Assembly: GCF_000283155.1 (NCBI RefSeq)
Contig: NW_004454216.1
Location: 2,152,616 to 2,216,615, forward strand
Length of the DNA stretch: 64,000 nt
Source: Ceratotherium simum simum
Taxonomy: Eukaryota; Chordata; Mammalia; Perissodactyla; Rhinocerotidae
Reading direction: 5' to 3'
Of the stretch, positions 12,838 to 23,500 are shown in pieces (within the stretch, counting starts at the first letter, position 1; each line of letters begins with the position of its first letter). The position numbers and the translations under genes were made by a program. The notes beneath the pieces were generated by a model. It worked only from the letters and a program-made list of their open reading frames with translations. It made no database searches and had not been told where the DNA came from.

Positions 12838-14101
12838 TGTTATATATACATAGATTCAATACTGCCTTTTGTTTTTGTTTTTTTGTCCACAGTATCAAAA
12901 TAACTGGTTGAAGCATGAGAAGAACATATACCCCCCTACACCCAGTTACGAGTTTTTGTTTCTGTTTTCTTTGTGTATCAGTGAATGGTGTAAGAATCAG
13001 TCTCTGTTTTTGAAGAAAAAGCAATATTCCTTGGAAAGCAAGGAGGATTGAAGGATTATGTTTGCAGTGAGGAAATAGATTTTCACAACAACTTTGTTTT
13101 ATACTTTTAAGGTTGACATCTATGTGGGCCTTATATACTCTAAAATGAACCTTAGTCACCTTGGTGCTTATGGGCCATTACTTGACCTATGAATCTTTAA
13201 GGCACAATCAGTTGTACTTTACATGTAAAGATTACTTGAGTGATGGCCGCCTTTCCCTCCTCCCTGCTCCCTCCCCGCACACCTTCCAAGGTTAGCTGAT
13301 AGCTGTGGGGCTGCAGAGCTGAGCCCTAGACTGTGTGACCTCCTTCCCCCTCCTCATTGCCCCCTTTGGTCATGTTCGGAATCTCGCCCTCCGGGTGATT
13401 TGGAAGTAGAGTCTCTTGACAGCCCTCACGCAGGTCCCAGCACCCTGTCCTGCTCTCCAAGTGTGTGTGACTCTCCCAGAGGGTCCAAATGCCTGCTGAA
13501 GTGAACCAGTACCCAGAAAGGCAACTGTGAGCCATCCTAGTTTTCACTCACTCTTTGGCTAAGCTCTTAGGCCACAAGGGGGCCTCAAGATTCTCAAACC
13601 TCTGATTATATGAGAGTTCGTGAGAAAGGAAATACACTCAGTCAAACCAAATCAAACGAACTTTACTTTTCATAATGAGCTTCTGAGAGCTCATTAAGAT
13701 TTGAAAACAGTCTGAATCAAAGTATTTGGCAGCATGATTCCTAAAGGGAATGGCTCTGATAGACGATTTTCAGAAAGGATTTATGAAGAAGCTGAACAGC
13801 AGGTCTGTACAGAGAAATGGACCTGTGTTCAGACCAAACTGCCCCGCCAAACATTTGGACACAGATGCTACTCTGGACTTGGTATACTTGCTGGAGTCCA
13901 TAAAAATCCATGCTTGTTTTAGGAAACACTCCCCACCCCCCACCATAAATGGGGTAAGAGAAGAAGAGAAAGAAGGCAGATGCTTTTTTCTCACTTTATT
14001 GTTTGTGTGAGGGCTGAGGTGGGTGGTTTTTCTTTCTCAAGGATCATGACAGGATCACAACTCTTTTGTACAAGTGAGATCCAGGTCTCTGAATATCTTT
14101 T

Positions 14102-14109
14102 TGTAAATA
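14102..14109 (+). promoter_or_regulatory. GSK3B: candidate Pumilio element TGTAAATA
   Basis: Exact TGTAAATA, the strongest form of the Pumilio motif, just before the (AAT)8 microsatellite. Confidence 0.45.
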
Positions 14110-14129
14110 ATAATAATAATAATAATAAT
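14106..14129 (+). repeat. (AAT)8 microsatellite
   Basis: Eight perfect AAT units inside the GSK3B 3'UTR, overlapping the end of a TGTAAATA motif. Length variation is likely between individuals. Confidence 0.9.
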
Positions 14130-14209
14130 AAAAAAGCTCCTCACCAAATTCAAGCTTGTACATTATATTTTCTTTCAATGTTTTTAAATTTAAGTTTTAT
14201 TGTTTTGTA

Positions 14210-14217
14210 TGTAAATA
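14210..14217 (+). promoter_or_regulatory. GSK3B: candidate Pumilio element TGTAAATA
   Basis: Second exact TGTAAATA, 108 nt after the first, in GTATGTAAATATGTGG. Confidence 0.45.
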
Positions 14218-15822
14218 TGTGGACCCAGGAACTGTTATTAATGAGCAAAAAGTTACTGTTCAGGGCAGTGATTCTGTTTAATAATCAGACAAAATGTAGA
14301 CGAGCTTTTTAAAGCCATATAGTTTTAACTCTGTACAGTAGGTACCGGCCTGTATTATTGTAACAATAACTCTAGCAATGTATAGTGTATCTATATAGTT
14401 TGGAGTGCCTTCGCTGCCATGTATTTGTTTTTGTTTTGGTTTTGGTTTTCATTTTTGAATTTTAATTGGTTTCTCTATCCATGTCTCCCTGTCCCACCCT
14501 TTCCCCTTGAGATAGTAGCTCACTCCTAACACAGTGTCTTTGCCCCTTCCACGGTTAAGTTGCAGTGATGCCGTGCTCAGGAGTGGAAAGAGGAAACCAT
14601 GTTCATAATCTCGTTTCATTCACGCCCTCCCTGTGTTCTGATTCTGAGCATCTGTTTCCTCCTCGGTAGCAGTGACCGGTTTCATTTCATACTTAGTCCA
14701 TCCAGGGAGTTAGAGTAGTGCCAGGGAGCCCTAGAGCTGGAGGATAGCAAATAGATTAGCTTTTGCCTGTCTTCACCCCAAACCCTAACCATGGATCTTA
14801 CAAACAGCAGATTGCAGGAGCCTTCCATGCTCTCTCTCCTCCTTACCTACTTCCCTTGCAAATGAGAGAGAGAGAGAAACAACGGGTTTTATAAATCAGA
14901 GTTTCTTAGTAGTGTCAGGTTTTGATACGTCAGTGGTCTAAACTGCTCTAGTGCGATTACTAGGTTACTGCACGGGGTGCCCCGGGCCCATAGAGGACTG
15001 TTGTTTTAGCCCATCCCTCCCTCCTGCCGCTTCCACCCCATTCCATGAAATGTCATTATTTTAATTAAAAAAAAAAATCAGTGTAATTCTTACTGTGTGC
15101 CCATCATGAAGGCCTTTGTTGAAAGAAAAAAGTCAAGATTATTTGTTTTGCCTCCAAGTACTCCATATAAGATGTCTTGAGTAGAAGAAAAAACAAACTT
15201 TACAAAACCAAAGGTTGCTATTTTTGAAACATCGTGTGTTCATTCCAGCAAGGCAGAAGACTGCACCTTCTTTCCAGTGACATGTTGTGTCATTTTTTTA
15301 AGTCCTAATTTTTAGACACGTTTTTGGTTTATGTTTTAACAAAGCCTGCCTAACCAGTCATCTTGTCTGCACCAATGCAAAGGTTTCTGAGAGGACTGTT
15401 GTATTCTCTATCCCTGTGGATATAAAGACACTGGCATTTCATTTCTTTTTCCCTTCCCTTTTTAAAGGATTTAACTTTGGAATCTTCCAAAGGAAGTTTG
15501 GCCAATGCCAGATCCCCAGCAGTTTGGGGGTTTTTCTTTGTTTTAAACCAAAATTGTATCTGATTCCTCTTGTTCATGTTAGCCATCATCTAATCACAGA
15601 GCCGAACACTTTCTCCCCTATATAGAAAAATGAACTAAGCGTGCTTTACAATAAAATCTGTCTTTTCTGGTAGAAGCCTGAGCCACTGAAAATAAGAGAG
15701 ACAACTAGAAGCACAGTAGCGTCCCAGACTAAGTTCTATGTTCGAGAGGCTTTGAAAGTAATCCCTGGGGTTTGGATTATTTTCACAAGGGTTATGACTT
15801 TTGTTCAAGTTTGTTGCTCCGT

Positions 15823-15829
15823 TTTGCAC
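15823..15829 (+). promoter_or_regulatory. GSK3B: candidate miR-19 seed match
   Basis: TTTGCAC pairs with miR-19 nucleotides 2-8. This is a seed match only. Confidence 0.3.
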
Positions 15830-15835
15830 CTCTGC

Positions 15836-15841
15836 AATAAA
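15836..15841 (+). terminator. GSK3B: candidate internal poly(A) signal
   Basis: AATAAA in CTGCAATAAAAGC within the GSK3B 3'UTR. Use is not demonstrated. Confidence 0.3.
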
Positions 15842-16078
15842 AGCAAAATGACAACCAGTACATAAGGGGTTAGCTTGACAAAGTAGACTTCCTTGTGTTA
15901 ATTTTTAAGTTTTTTTCTTACTATATCTGTCTACAGGCAGATACAGATAGATGTATGAAAACGTGCTTGCCTGTAAAATTTGCATTTCTAAATGTGTTGC
16001 CGATGGATCACTTGGGCCTGTACACATACCAATTAGCGTGACCACTTCCATCTTAAAAACAAACCTAAAAAAATTTAT

Positions 16079-16100
16079 TATATATATATATATATATATA
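16079..16100 (+). repeat. (TA)11 microsatellite
   Basis: Eleven TA units in the distal GSK3B 3'UTR. Variable length is expected. Confidence 0.9.
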
Positions 16101-16191
16101 AAGGACTGTGGGTTGTATACAAACTATTGCAAACACTTGTGCAAATCTGTCTTGATATAAAGGAAAAGCAAAATCTGTATAACATTATTAC

Positions 16192-16199
16192 TACTTGAA
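16192..16199 (+). promoter_or_regulatory. GSK3B: candidate miR-26 8-mer site
   Basis: TACTTGAA is the full 8-mer target of miR-26a/b. GSK3B has been discussed as a miR-26 target; here only the seed match is visible. It would be lost if cleavage used the proximal signals. Confidence 0.45.
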
Positions 16200-16291
16200 T
16201 GCCTCTGTGACTGATTTTTTTTTTTTCATTTTAAATATAAACTTTTTTGTGAAAAGTATGCTCAATGTTTTTTTTCCCTTCCCCGTTCCCT

Positions 16292-16299
16292 TGTAAATA
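16292..16299 (+). promoter_or_regulatory. GSK3B: candidate Pumilio element TGTAAATA
   Basis: Third exact TGTAAATA, about 60 nt before the AATAAA at 16,358. Confidence 0.45.
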
Positions 16300-16339
16300 C
16301 ATTTCGTTCTATGTGACTTGGTTTGGAAATAGTTAACTG

Positions 16340-16347
16340 GTACTGTA
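16340..16347 (+). promoter_or_regulatory. GSK3B: candidate miR-101 8-mer site
   Basis: GTACTGTA matches the miR-101-3p 8-mer target. It lies 10 nt before a poly(A) signal, at the very end of the shorter distal isoform. Confidence 0.4.
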
Positions 16348-16357
16348 ATTTGCATTA

Positions 16358-16363
16358 AATAAA
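16358..16363 (+). terminator. GSK3B: GSK3B distal poly(A) signal 1
   Basis: AATAAA in GCATTAAATAAAAAGTAGG, followed about 40 nt later by the GT-rich AGTGTGTGGTCTTT, a good downstream element. Confidence 0.65.
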
Positions 16364-17003
16364 AAGTAGGTTAGCCTGGAAATGAAATTAAAATTCACAA
16401 GTGTGTGGTCTTTATTTCAGTACCCAACTCTCTTCTTCACCCTGCCTATTTTGTCACTGCAATATGTAGTCACATCACCGTCTCCGTTCCTCCAATTAGA
16501 GAAACATGAACCTTTGTTATAAAAATCAAGATACAAACATTAGTTCTCATTCTTTCCAATGATCTTATTCCATTGTGTAGCCCCAAGAGGTGCAGCTTCC
16601 ATCTTGGAAACCTTTGGATTTGATGTAGAGGAAGCTTTGCAGACACTGCTTTGAAAAGAAAGAAAATCCCTTAAAGGGACAAATTTTTAAAACGTGTATA
16701 AGCTGCTGTCTTTGATTACTATGTTCATGGTTTGGTGTAGCTGTATTTTCTTTTAACTTTCATCCCACTAGTAATTGTCTTTGGGAGTATCTGGAAAATA
16801 TATGAACACCACAAACAGTGGGGCTGTACCTCCCGGGTAACCAACACATGTTGTGTTTTGAGTCTGCTCATTTCCAATCCTGGATGATGTATGTAAACAT
16901 GTTATGTCTCTTAGTGCAAAAAGAAACAACATTTTTTTAGGGCTGGCTCACTCTGTCAGGCCTAATTTAAAGGCTAGATATAAAGTCATGTGACTGCTGC
17001 TTC

Positions 17004-17009
17004 AATAAA
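17004..17009 (+). terminator. GSK3B: GSK3B distal poly(A) signal 2
   Basis: AATAAA in TTCAATAAAAACATT, followed by T/G-rich sequence including TTGTGGTGGTGGGG. Likely the most distal end of the gene. Confidence 0.6.
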
Positions 17010-18848
17010 AACATTTATATTGGATAAAGTCTGGTCCTCTCCTTATTTACTTATTTATTGTGGTGGTGGGGCTGGCTGATTCCACTAATATTTGTAAAGT
17101 AGATACATTTACCAGTGTGTGGGGGTTTGGGAGTATCAGCGCTAACATGTAAGATGTTACTTGTGGGATGGGCCTCCTGATGGCATTGAAGTGCATTTGT
17201 TTGGGATTCACTTAACACAGTGTGTTAAATGACCTACAAGATAGCCTTTTGACTTAAAATCCTGACAGATTGCATTTCTGATTTCTAAGGTCTCCCAAAA
17301 AGTACTGGCCAACCAGTCCTTTGAGATCCCATTTCAGGAGAGCAGTGATAGTGATGTCATTTCAGAAGGTGTTCTAGAAGGATGACAGTTGGGAAAGGGA
17401 GACATCAGGTTGCAGATCCCCTTCATGCAGAAGTTTGCAAAAGAACTTGAACACGAGTGATGGGGTGGTCACCCATTTCTCAATTGTAGGATTACTTCAC
17501 TCACCCACTACCACTTTCAGATTTAGGAGAGCTGTGGATATGAAAAAGGAGAGTGTCCAGGGAAAAACTGAGCTGTTGTGGAAGGTGGCATGATGAGGCC
17601 CACATTGTCAGAAGCTGGGAAGCGATGGTCACTCAACTGTTTCTCTTTACATCGTCTTGTCTCCAGAAAGGAGAGGCCACCCTGGGCCTTCCCCCAAGAA
17701 AGACTTGTTGATGTCAAGGCTTTAATTAGATCCTTAAAGTCTGGCCCAGGTAGGGATTGGCTACTGGGTGGCGCTGACTAAAGGGAGAGCCAGAAGGCAA
17801 GCAGTCACTTACTTAGAAAGTCTTTTCTCCTGAGCTTTGGAGATTGACTCCATCCTCACCTTACTGAGGCAAGACCTAGAAGAAGAACGGTGGCCACAGG
17901 GATGCCTGGAAACTGATGCTGAGTTCTCTACACTCAAAAGCTCAGGGAAGGAAGTAATGAGGAAATCCAAGTGTTTGAAAGTAGGAAAGTTAATCTGGCT
18001 CCTAGTCCTATAAACTCAAGATCCACAGAGCTGCTGAAAGGACTATCCTGTGTGAGCTTTTTGGTGCATCTAACCTTGAATCTTAACTACACTTAGTTTT
18101 TATAATTTATAAATCATATGTACATACCAATTCAATGTTTGGGGAACTGCCCAGGTATTTTTAAAATCCATACTAGGAGCTGGGAGTTTACATCCCATCT
18201 TAACATCCCTTGACCTCACCTTACTGTAGCTGACATTTAACAACCGTTTCAGGCTCTTCAATGAATAGCACACAAAATTATTTCAGTGGGGGAGGAGAGA
18301 GGTGTATGATTTATGAATACAGTTGAATAAAACTTGCATTTCCAAATAAGTATATTTAGACCAAATTCCTGGGGGTGAAAGCTGTATTCATTGTATTTGG
18401 AGAGAGGAGCTCTTTTATCCCTCAGTTTCTTTTCTAAAAATGAGTGTGTTCTGTGTCTCCTTGATGCAGAAGAGGCTGGTAAATGTGGAGGGTGACAGGG
18501 AATATGTTTGCTTGCTTTGATTTATAGTGTCAATGATTTCTTATGTTCTCAAAGTTTGGCCTGCTTTCTGTAAAATAGTAAAAGCTAAATGAGTATCTGT
18601 TCCTTACTTGTAGCTTCATTTGCAACAAAATGAGATATTTAAAGTTAATTCAGTTACTATATTTTTAATTATGGTATGTAAATACTTTAAATTTTTATAT
18701 AGAACAATCATCTTATGAGCAAACCAAGTCAAATCATGCATTTTTATCTTCTTACAACCAAAAGTCTTCAGATGTGTAAAGGTCAATAGTAAAATAAATA
18801 GTAAAAAAAATAGAAAAACGTCTATTTTCCCACCACTGCATTTCTTTT

Positions 18849-19101
18849 CATTTATTTTTTGGTGAGGAAGATTGGCCCCGAGCTAACATCTATTGCCAAT
18901 CTCCCTCTTTTTTGCTGAGGAAGATTGGCCCTGAGCTAACTTCCATGCCCATCCTCCTCTATTTTTATATGTGGGATGCCACCACAGCCTGGCTTGATGA
19001 GCAGTGTGTAGGTCTGTGCCCGGGATCCAAACTTGCGAACCCCAGGCCGCCAAAGCGGAGCCCAAGAACTTAACCACTATGCCACTGGGCCGGCCCCCCC
19101 A
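18849..19101 (-). mobile_element. ERE-type tRNA-derived SINE, antisense
   Basis: Read on the - strand it starts with GGCCGGCCC and has a tRNA-like body and duplicated AAGATTGGCCCTGAGCTAAC-type tails (seen twice on the + strand). It is flanked by catttctttt at 18,839-18,848 and again at 19,102-19,111, a 10-bp target-site duplication. The family is a perissodactyl lineage marker. Confidence 0.9.
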
Positions 19102-19298
19102 CATTTCTTTTTTCCCTGGAAAAGAAGGCAAAAAAAAAAAAAAAAAGATTTAAATCTCTAGCCAAAGTTAATTATGTAAGTCTTCTTAACTTGATTTGAC
19201 ATTAAACTCAGGAACATATTTGCTAAGCCTAGTTCTTAGGTGGGGAATGCCTTATGTAAAATTAGTTAAAACATAATGTGTGGAAAATGCAAAATCAT

Positions 19299-19304
19299 TT
19301 TATT
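19299..19304 (-). terminator. NR1I2: candidate NR1I2 poly(A) signal, distal
   Basis: AATAAA on the - strand in TTGAATAAAATG. It is the alternative if the signal at 19,398 is not used. Confidence 0.35.
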
Positions 19305-19397
19305 CAAAATGGCTATAAACAAAGCAGACACTTTCATACTCTTTGGCTTTGAAAATAAATGTGTAAATGGAAACATGGTGCATGCATATCCAGCACA

Positions 19398-19403
19398 TTT
19401 ATT
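19398..19403 (-). terminator. NR1I2: candidate NR1I2 poly(A) signal, proximal
   Basis: First AATAAA on the - strand after the NR1I2 stop, in GTTAATAAATGTGCTGG. The T/G-containing stretch downstream is moderate. Confidence 0.55.
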
Positions 19404-19654
19404 AACTGCCTGTCAACGTTGCCGTGTCACAGAGAGCACCCCAGTGTTCCAGCCTCGGGAGCAAACCCAAGCCCCAGTTCAGATGTGGGGCAGACACACA
19501 CGTGCACACAGCCAGCTAGTGCCCTTCCTGCCACGAACACAGGTCCCAGGGATCCATCGGTCGGGTCCCCGAGTGCACAGAGAACCCAGCGTAGCTCAGC
19601 ATCCACACGAAGAAATTCCCTGTGCCGCTTACGTCACTTATCACTTCTCCTTTT

Positions 19655-19795
19655 GATCAAAGTTGTGTGTGTTTCTGCTTTGTTTTCTTTACTGAACCAT
19701 AAAGTCTTCAAGGTCAGAGTCCATGTCTGAGTCAGTGTTGTATACCCCACAGCAGGTTGCTTATTATTGGCGCTTAATACCATGTTTGAATGGAT
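19655..19795 (+). repeat. L2-like 3'-end fragment
   Basis: 'ccataaagtcttcaaggtca' followed by 'ccatgtctgagtcagtgttg' and 'taccccacagcaggttgctt' has the order of an L2 3' end (growth of 'agctccttgagggcagggac' type). It sits antisense within the NR1I2 3'UTR. Confidence 0.6.
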
Positions 19796-20439
19796 ACAGA
19801 GACACAGAATGAGGTGCCAGAAGGAGGGAAGAAGAGACACAGAAGGAAGTCATGAGCAGCTTCTGACATTTGATGCAGGCTTCTGGCTTCTCTCTAGAAT
19901 ACTCCCACAGTCATTAATGCACCTGCTGATGGACACAGGCCTGGAACTCACAGAGCAGCTCAGGACAGGAGGCTGTGGGTTGGGAATGAGTAAGAAGTGG
20001 GAGACAGGTGTACTAGAGGTAGCAGCGAAAATACCCAAGAAGCTAATGAACTTGGGTGTGGGCACAGCCCCTCTGATGGCCCAACCCCAGCCACCTTTCC
20101 CCTCTCCCACCATAACACTAAATCCCCAGACCACAGGGCTTTCTAAGGGGAGGGTGGCCTTGCCTATCAATGGGCCTGACCTATAGTGCACTCTCCATTT
20201 AAGGGTCGATGGCTTTGTTCTCCACAGACTGAGCTGGGAGCTGGGAGGACCCATGTCCCCTTCCTGAGGAATGCTAACCAGCATCCTCAGAGCTGTCGTT
20301 GTGAGTTCCCTGTGGAGGAAGGACCTGTAGCGCACTGTGGGCTCTCAGCAGTGTCCATCTGTCCCAGAGCCCCAGGAGTGGCGGCTCCAAGGGCTCTGGC
20401 TCTGGCTGCCCCACGGGGGCTCACCCAAGGGGCAGCTAC

Positions 20440-20584
20440 TCAGCCATCTGAGATGTTGAACAGCTCCCGCATGAGCGGGGTAGCGAAGGGGTGTATGTCC
20501 TGGATGCTCAGCAGCCGCTTGGTGTGGTAGGCGTTGATGCTGCGAAGCTCAGTGAGTATAGCCATGATCTTCAGGAACAGGAAC
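20440..20584 (-). CDS. NR1I2: NR1I2 last coding exon (residues 387-434, AF-2)
   Basis: Opens after CTGCAG with one base that completes Arg387, then [15 protein letters not shown], and ends RELFNISDG and TGA. It carries H407 of the ligand pocket and the AF-2 activation helix that docks coactivators. Relative to remembered human PXR, Q406 is Y, Q409 is K, R413 is S, Q426 is R and the last residues differ (NISDG against GITGS). The core PLMxELF helix is kept, so coactivator binding should be intact. It spans 145 nt. Confidence 0.97.
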
Positions 20585-23500
20585 CTGCAGGCCAGTCAGA
20601 GGAAAGGTTGGGGGTGCAGCCCGCCCTTGTCCCGACCCGCCAACCCTGGGACCGCTCTGAAGTTGCACAAATTTGGAGGTTTTAATCTCAGGACATCTCA
20701 GGTCAGCCAAGAGACAAGGCTCGGTTGAATTCCTTAAGCTTCTCTTTCAGCCTGCAGATGAGAAGGGCAGAACAGCCTGGGGGACTGAGGTGTGGACCTG
20801 CACTCTCCACTCGCACCTTATCCTCTTGTACACAGAGACTTCCGTGGGAAAACCTAAGCATTGCAGGCACCAAGCGCACAGGTCAATTTGGGGGGAAATC
20901 AGTGCCTTGGTTAATGGCTGGGGGTCAAGACCGGGTGGAGTAGTCATGGGGGCAGAGGCTGCAGGCTGCAATCACTTCCTGGATATAGCCTGGGATCTAG
21001 CATCTGGGCCACACCTCATGCCTCAGTTTCCCCGTGATGCCTTCTGGCTCCATACGGGGGAGGACTGAGCAAATCAAGTCACCCCAGCATCCCAGGATGC
21101 CAAGCTCAAAAGAACAGGCCAAGTAAAGACTCGAGGTTTAGGTTCACACCAGCATACCCAGTGCTGACCTTCACCCGCCATGACCTGGGCCTGGGGGCAC
21201 CAGGTCACAGGGACTGCAAGGGCCAGTGAAGGGGTGGAAGCCCCTGTCTGGCCAAGCCCTGAGCAGCCTTCCCCTTTGGGTTGTGACCAGAAAAAACTAA
21301 GGCGTTCCCTATCCCGTTTGCTGTGTTTGTCCTGGGTGGTTGTTAGTGCTGCTTAGAGTGTGGGCTGTGGGCTTGGTCCACCTGGGTCCACCTCCAGCTT
21401 CCACCTGTCTGGCTGTGGAACCCGGGGCAGTCACCCTGAGCCTCCAGTCCCTTGCGGGGTGGTAGTGGCACCCACTACGTGAGGCTGTTTTCGAGATTAA
21501 AGGCGACAATACATGTAAACTGCTTGGCACCAGGGTTGGCACTTCTCAACAGCTGTTATAGATTTATTTACTATTATCATCATGATTGTTATCTTTATCA
21601 TCATTCTGGTTATTGCTGGCTATTGCTAGAAGAGCCTGTAGGAGCCTCAGGAGAGTACCCGGCTGTCCCCACCCCTTGATGACAAGAGTGTGGGGGGCTC
21701 TGGGCAGAGGAGAGCTGTGTCTCGGGGAACAGTGTCCTGTCACCTGGGTGTGGCCTCTGGGCCTCCTCAGGTTTCTCCATTGTTGGGCTGGAGCTCAGGC
21801 TGCCTGGGCAGGAGGCCTTAGGGGAGGTCACAGCACAGGCCCCAAAGTCCTGGTCATCAGAGGCTGCCCCAGGAGCACCTCCAGTCTGCTCTCCCCAAGA
21901 GGCCCAGAACAGGCAGGGTATGGAGGGCAGGGCGGCCAAGGGACCCCCTCGCACTCTCCATGCTTGCTGCTCACCGGTGGGCGGGCTGGGGCCGGTTGCA
22001 CTCGATGTAGACCTTCAAGGTGATGGCGAATCGCTCCTGCAGCTGGTCCACCACCCTGCGCTGCACCACGCCGGGGCGGTCTGGTGGGGAAGCGAAGGCA
22101 GTGTGGTGCCAGCAAGGCCGTGGGGGTAAAGACAAGCTCGGTGCCCCCCAGAGAGGGCAAATGGCCAGCTAACCACCATCCAGAACCGGAGACACCCAGG
22201 CAGGGAAGTGAGGGAGCACTAGGAAGGCTGTGCCTCACCCCACTGGCCTGAAGAAAAGCCAGCTAGAGGCCCCATCCCGCCTGTGCAGTGAGTGGGGGGC
22301 AAGCCCATAGGTTGGGACCTTCCCCGCGGCACAGAGGAGGGGCTGCTGCCCCCTGCAGCTACGGCTGAGGGGGTGAGCAAGCCTGGGGAGCCAGGTGGGA
22401 CAGGCGGGGCCTCACCTGGGGAGAAGAGGGAGATGGCCTGCATCAGCACGTACTCCTCCTTGTGCAACTGCAGCTTCTTCAGCATGTAGTGGAATTTCAG
22501 CAGGGGCTCCAGGAGAAGCTGCTGGAAGCTACCTGTGGGTGGGGGGAGGGGGGAGGGGCAAACTTCTCAGGATCTGACCCAAGACCCAGATTTCCCTTAC
22601 CAAGTTCTGTTTTCCCATCGCCCAATCTTCTGCCCTACGATCCCAGGACCCGCATATCCTGGCACGGCCCCTCTCCTCCCTCCACGGTGTGTTCCCCTCC
22701 CTCTGCCAGGGCAGGCAGGGGCTCTCAGGCACCTGCAGGGTCTTCCAGGCAGTAGGACAGCCGGCCACACTCCCAGGTCCCGGTCTCTGCGTTGAACACT
22801 GTGTTGAATCTCAGTTGGCACAGCTCAAAGGTGGCCCCCTTCAGCAGGGAGATCTGGTCCTCAATGGGCAAGTCCCTGGAGTGAGGACGGGAGGGGATGC
22901 CAGCTTCCTGGGAAGCCACCACAGGCCAGCACCTACTCCCATAGTCCAGAAATTGGGGGTGTTGGGGGGAGGGGAGGGTGGGCTCCTACCCCTGAGGATT
23001 CCTGCAGTTGCTTTCCGATTGCCTCCAATCTCTCCCCTCACAATCCAGCCAAGCAGATAACTCCTCCCTTCCACCTTCCTCTAGTCTCCTGCTACCTTCA
23101 GGGACTCTCCACTGCCAACGTAGCTTGGCATCCAGGGTCCTTACAGCCTGGTCCCATCTCCTCCAACTCCCTGCACAGCTGCTGACCCACAGCCAATGCC
23201 TTGGCTCCTGGTCCCTCGCCTCATACTTTCTGCCTCAGTTTCCCCACTTGGAATGATTGCCCCTTAACTCCATTTAAGTAAATCCTGCTAGCCCTTCAGG
23301 CCAAGCTGTCTTTGTGCCTCCTAGAAGTCTTTCCGGAATGCAGGTGCCCCTCCTTTGGCACAAGTTCCATGCAGCGGGGATATTTGCTTCCTGCTGTCTA
23401 TTTGGATTCGATATTCCTACTGTTTCTCTCCAGGCAGCCTGGATGCCTTGAGCCCCACCCCCAGCACTGAGCACAGGCCCAGCCACAGTGGCTGCCTCTG

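Larger units (their letters stand above)
11554..17030 (+). other. GSK3B: GSK3B 3'UTR
   Basis: Roughly 5.5 kb of untranslated sequence follows the GSK3B stop. The first part (CAGCCAGCTGCACAGGA, then TTGAGTGTCACTCAGCAACA) closely matches remembered GSK3B 3'UTR, and the length agrees with the long human UTR. AATAAA signals lie at 12,159, 15,836, 16,358 and 17,004. The last two are placed where a distal cleavage site is expected, so the end near 17,030 is an estimate. The UTR holds an (AAT)8 and a (TA)11 microsatellite and several candidate Pumilio and microRNA seed sites, listed separately. I saw no interspersed repeat in it, unlike its flanks, which suggests selective constraint. Open frames in this stretch are treated as incidental. 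Confidence 0.88.
17031..19379. other. intergenic spacer between convergent GSK3B and NR1I2
   Basis: About 2.3 kb separates the estimated ends of the two convergent genes. Apart from one ERE SINE at 18,849-19,101, I see nothing recognisable. The exact borders depend on which poly(A) signals are used. Confidence 0.7.
19380..20439 (-). other. NR1I2: NR1I2 3'UTR
   Basis: Sequence after the PXR stop codon, about 1.06 kb to the first AATAAA on this strand. That is close to the size I expect for the human UTR. It contains an L2-like fragment at 19,655-19,795. The 3' border is inferred, not shown. A 161-codon frame on the same strand (19,850-20,335) lies entirely in the UTR and is not considered coding. 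Confidence 0.65.

Noticed and set aside
12782..13159. 125-codon frame antisense to the GSK3B 3'UTR
   Set aside because: No domain or start context; the sequence is conserved UTR of the opposite strand.
19850..20335. 161-codon frame on the - strand
   Set aside because: It lies in the NR1I2 3'UTR after the true stop and matches nothing.
21586..22238. Several 110-145-codon frames around NR1I2 exon 8
   Set aside because: They are shadows caused by high GC content; the true frame is the PXR exon at 21,975-22,080.
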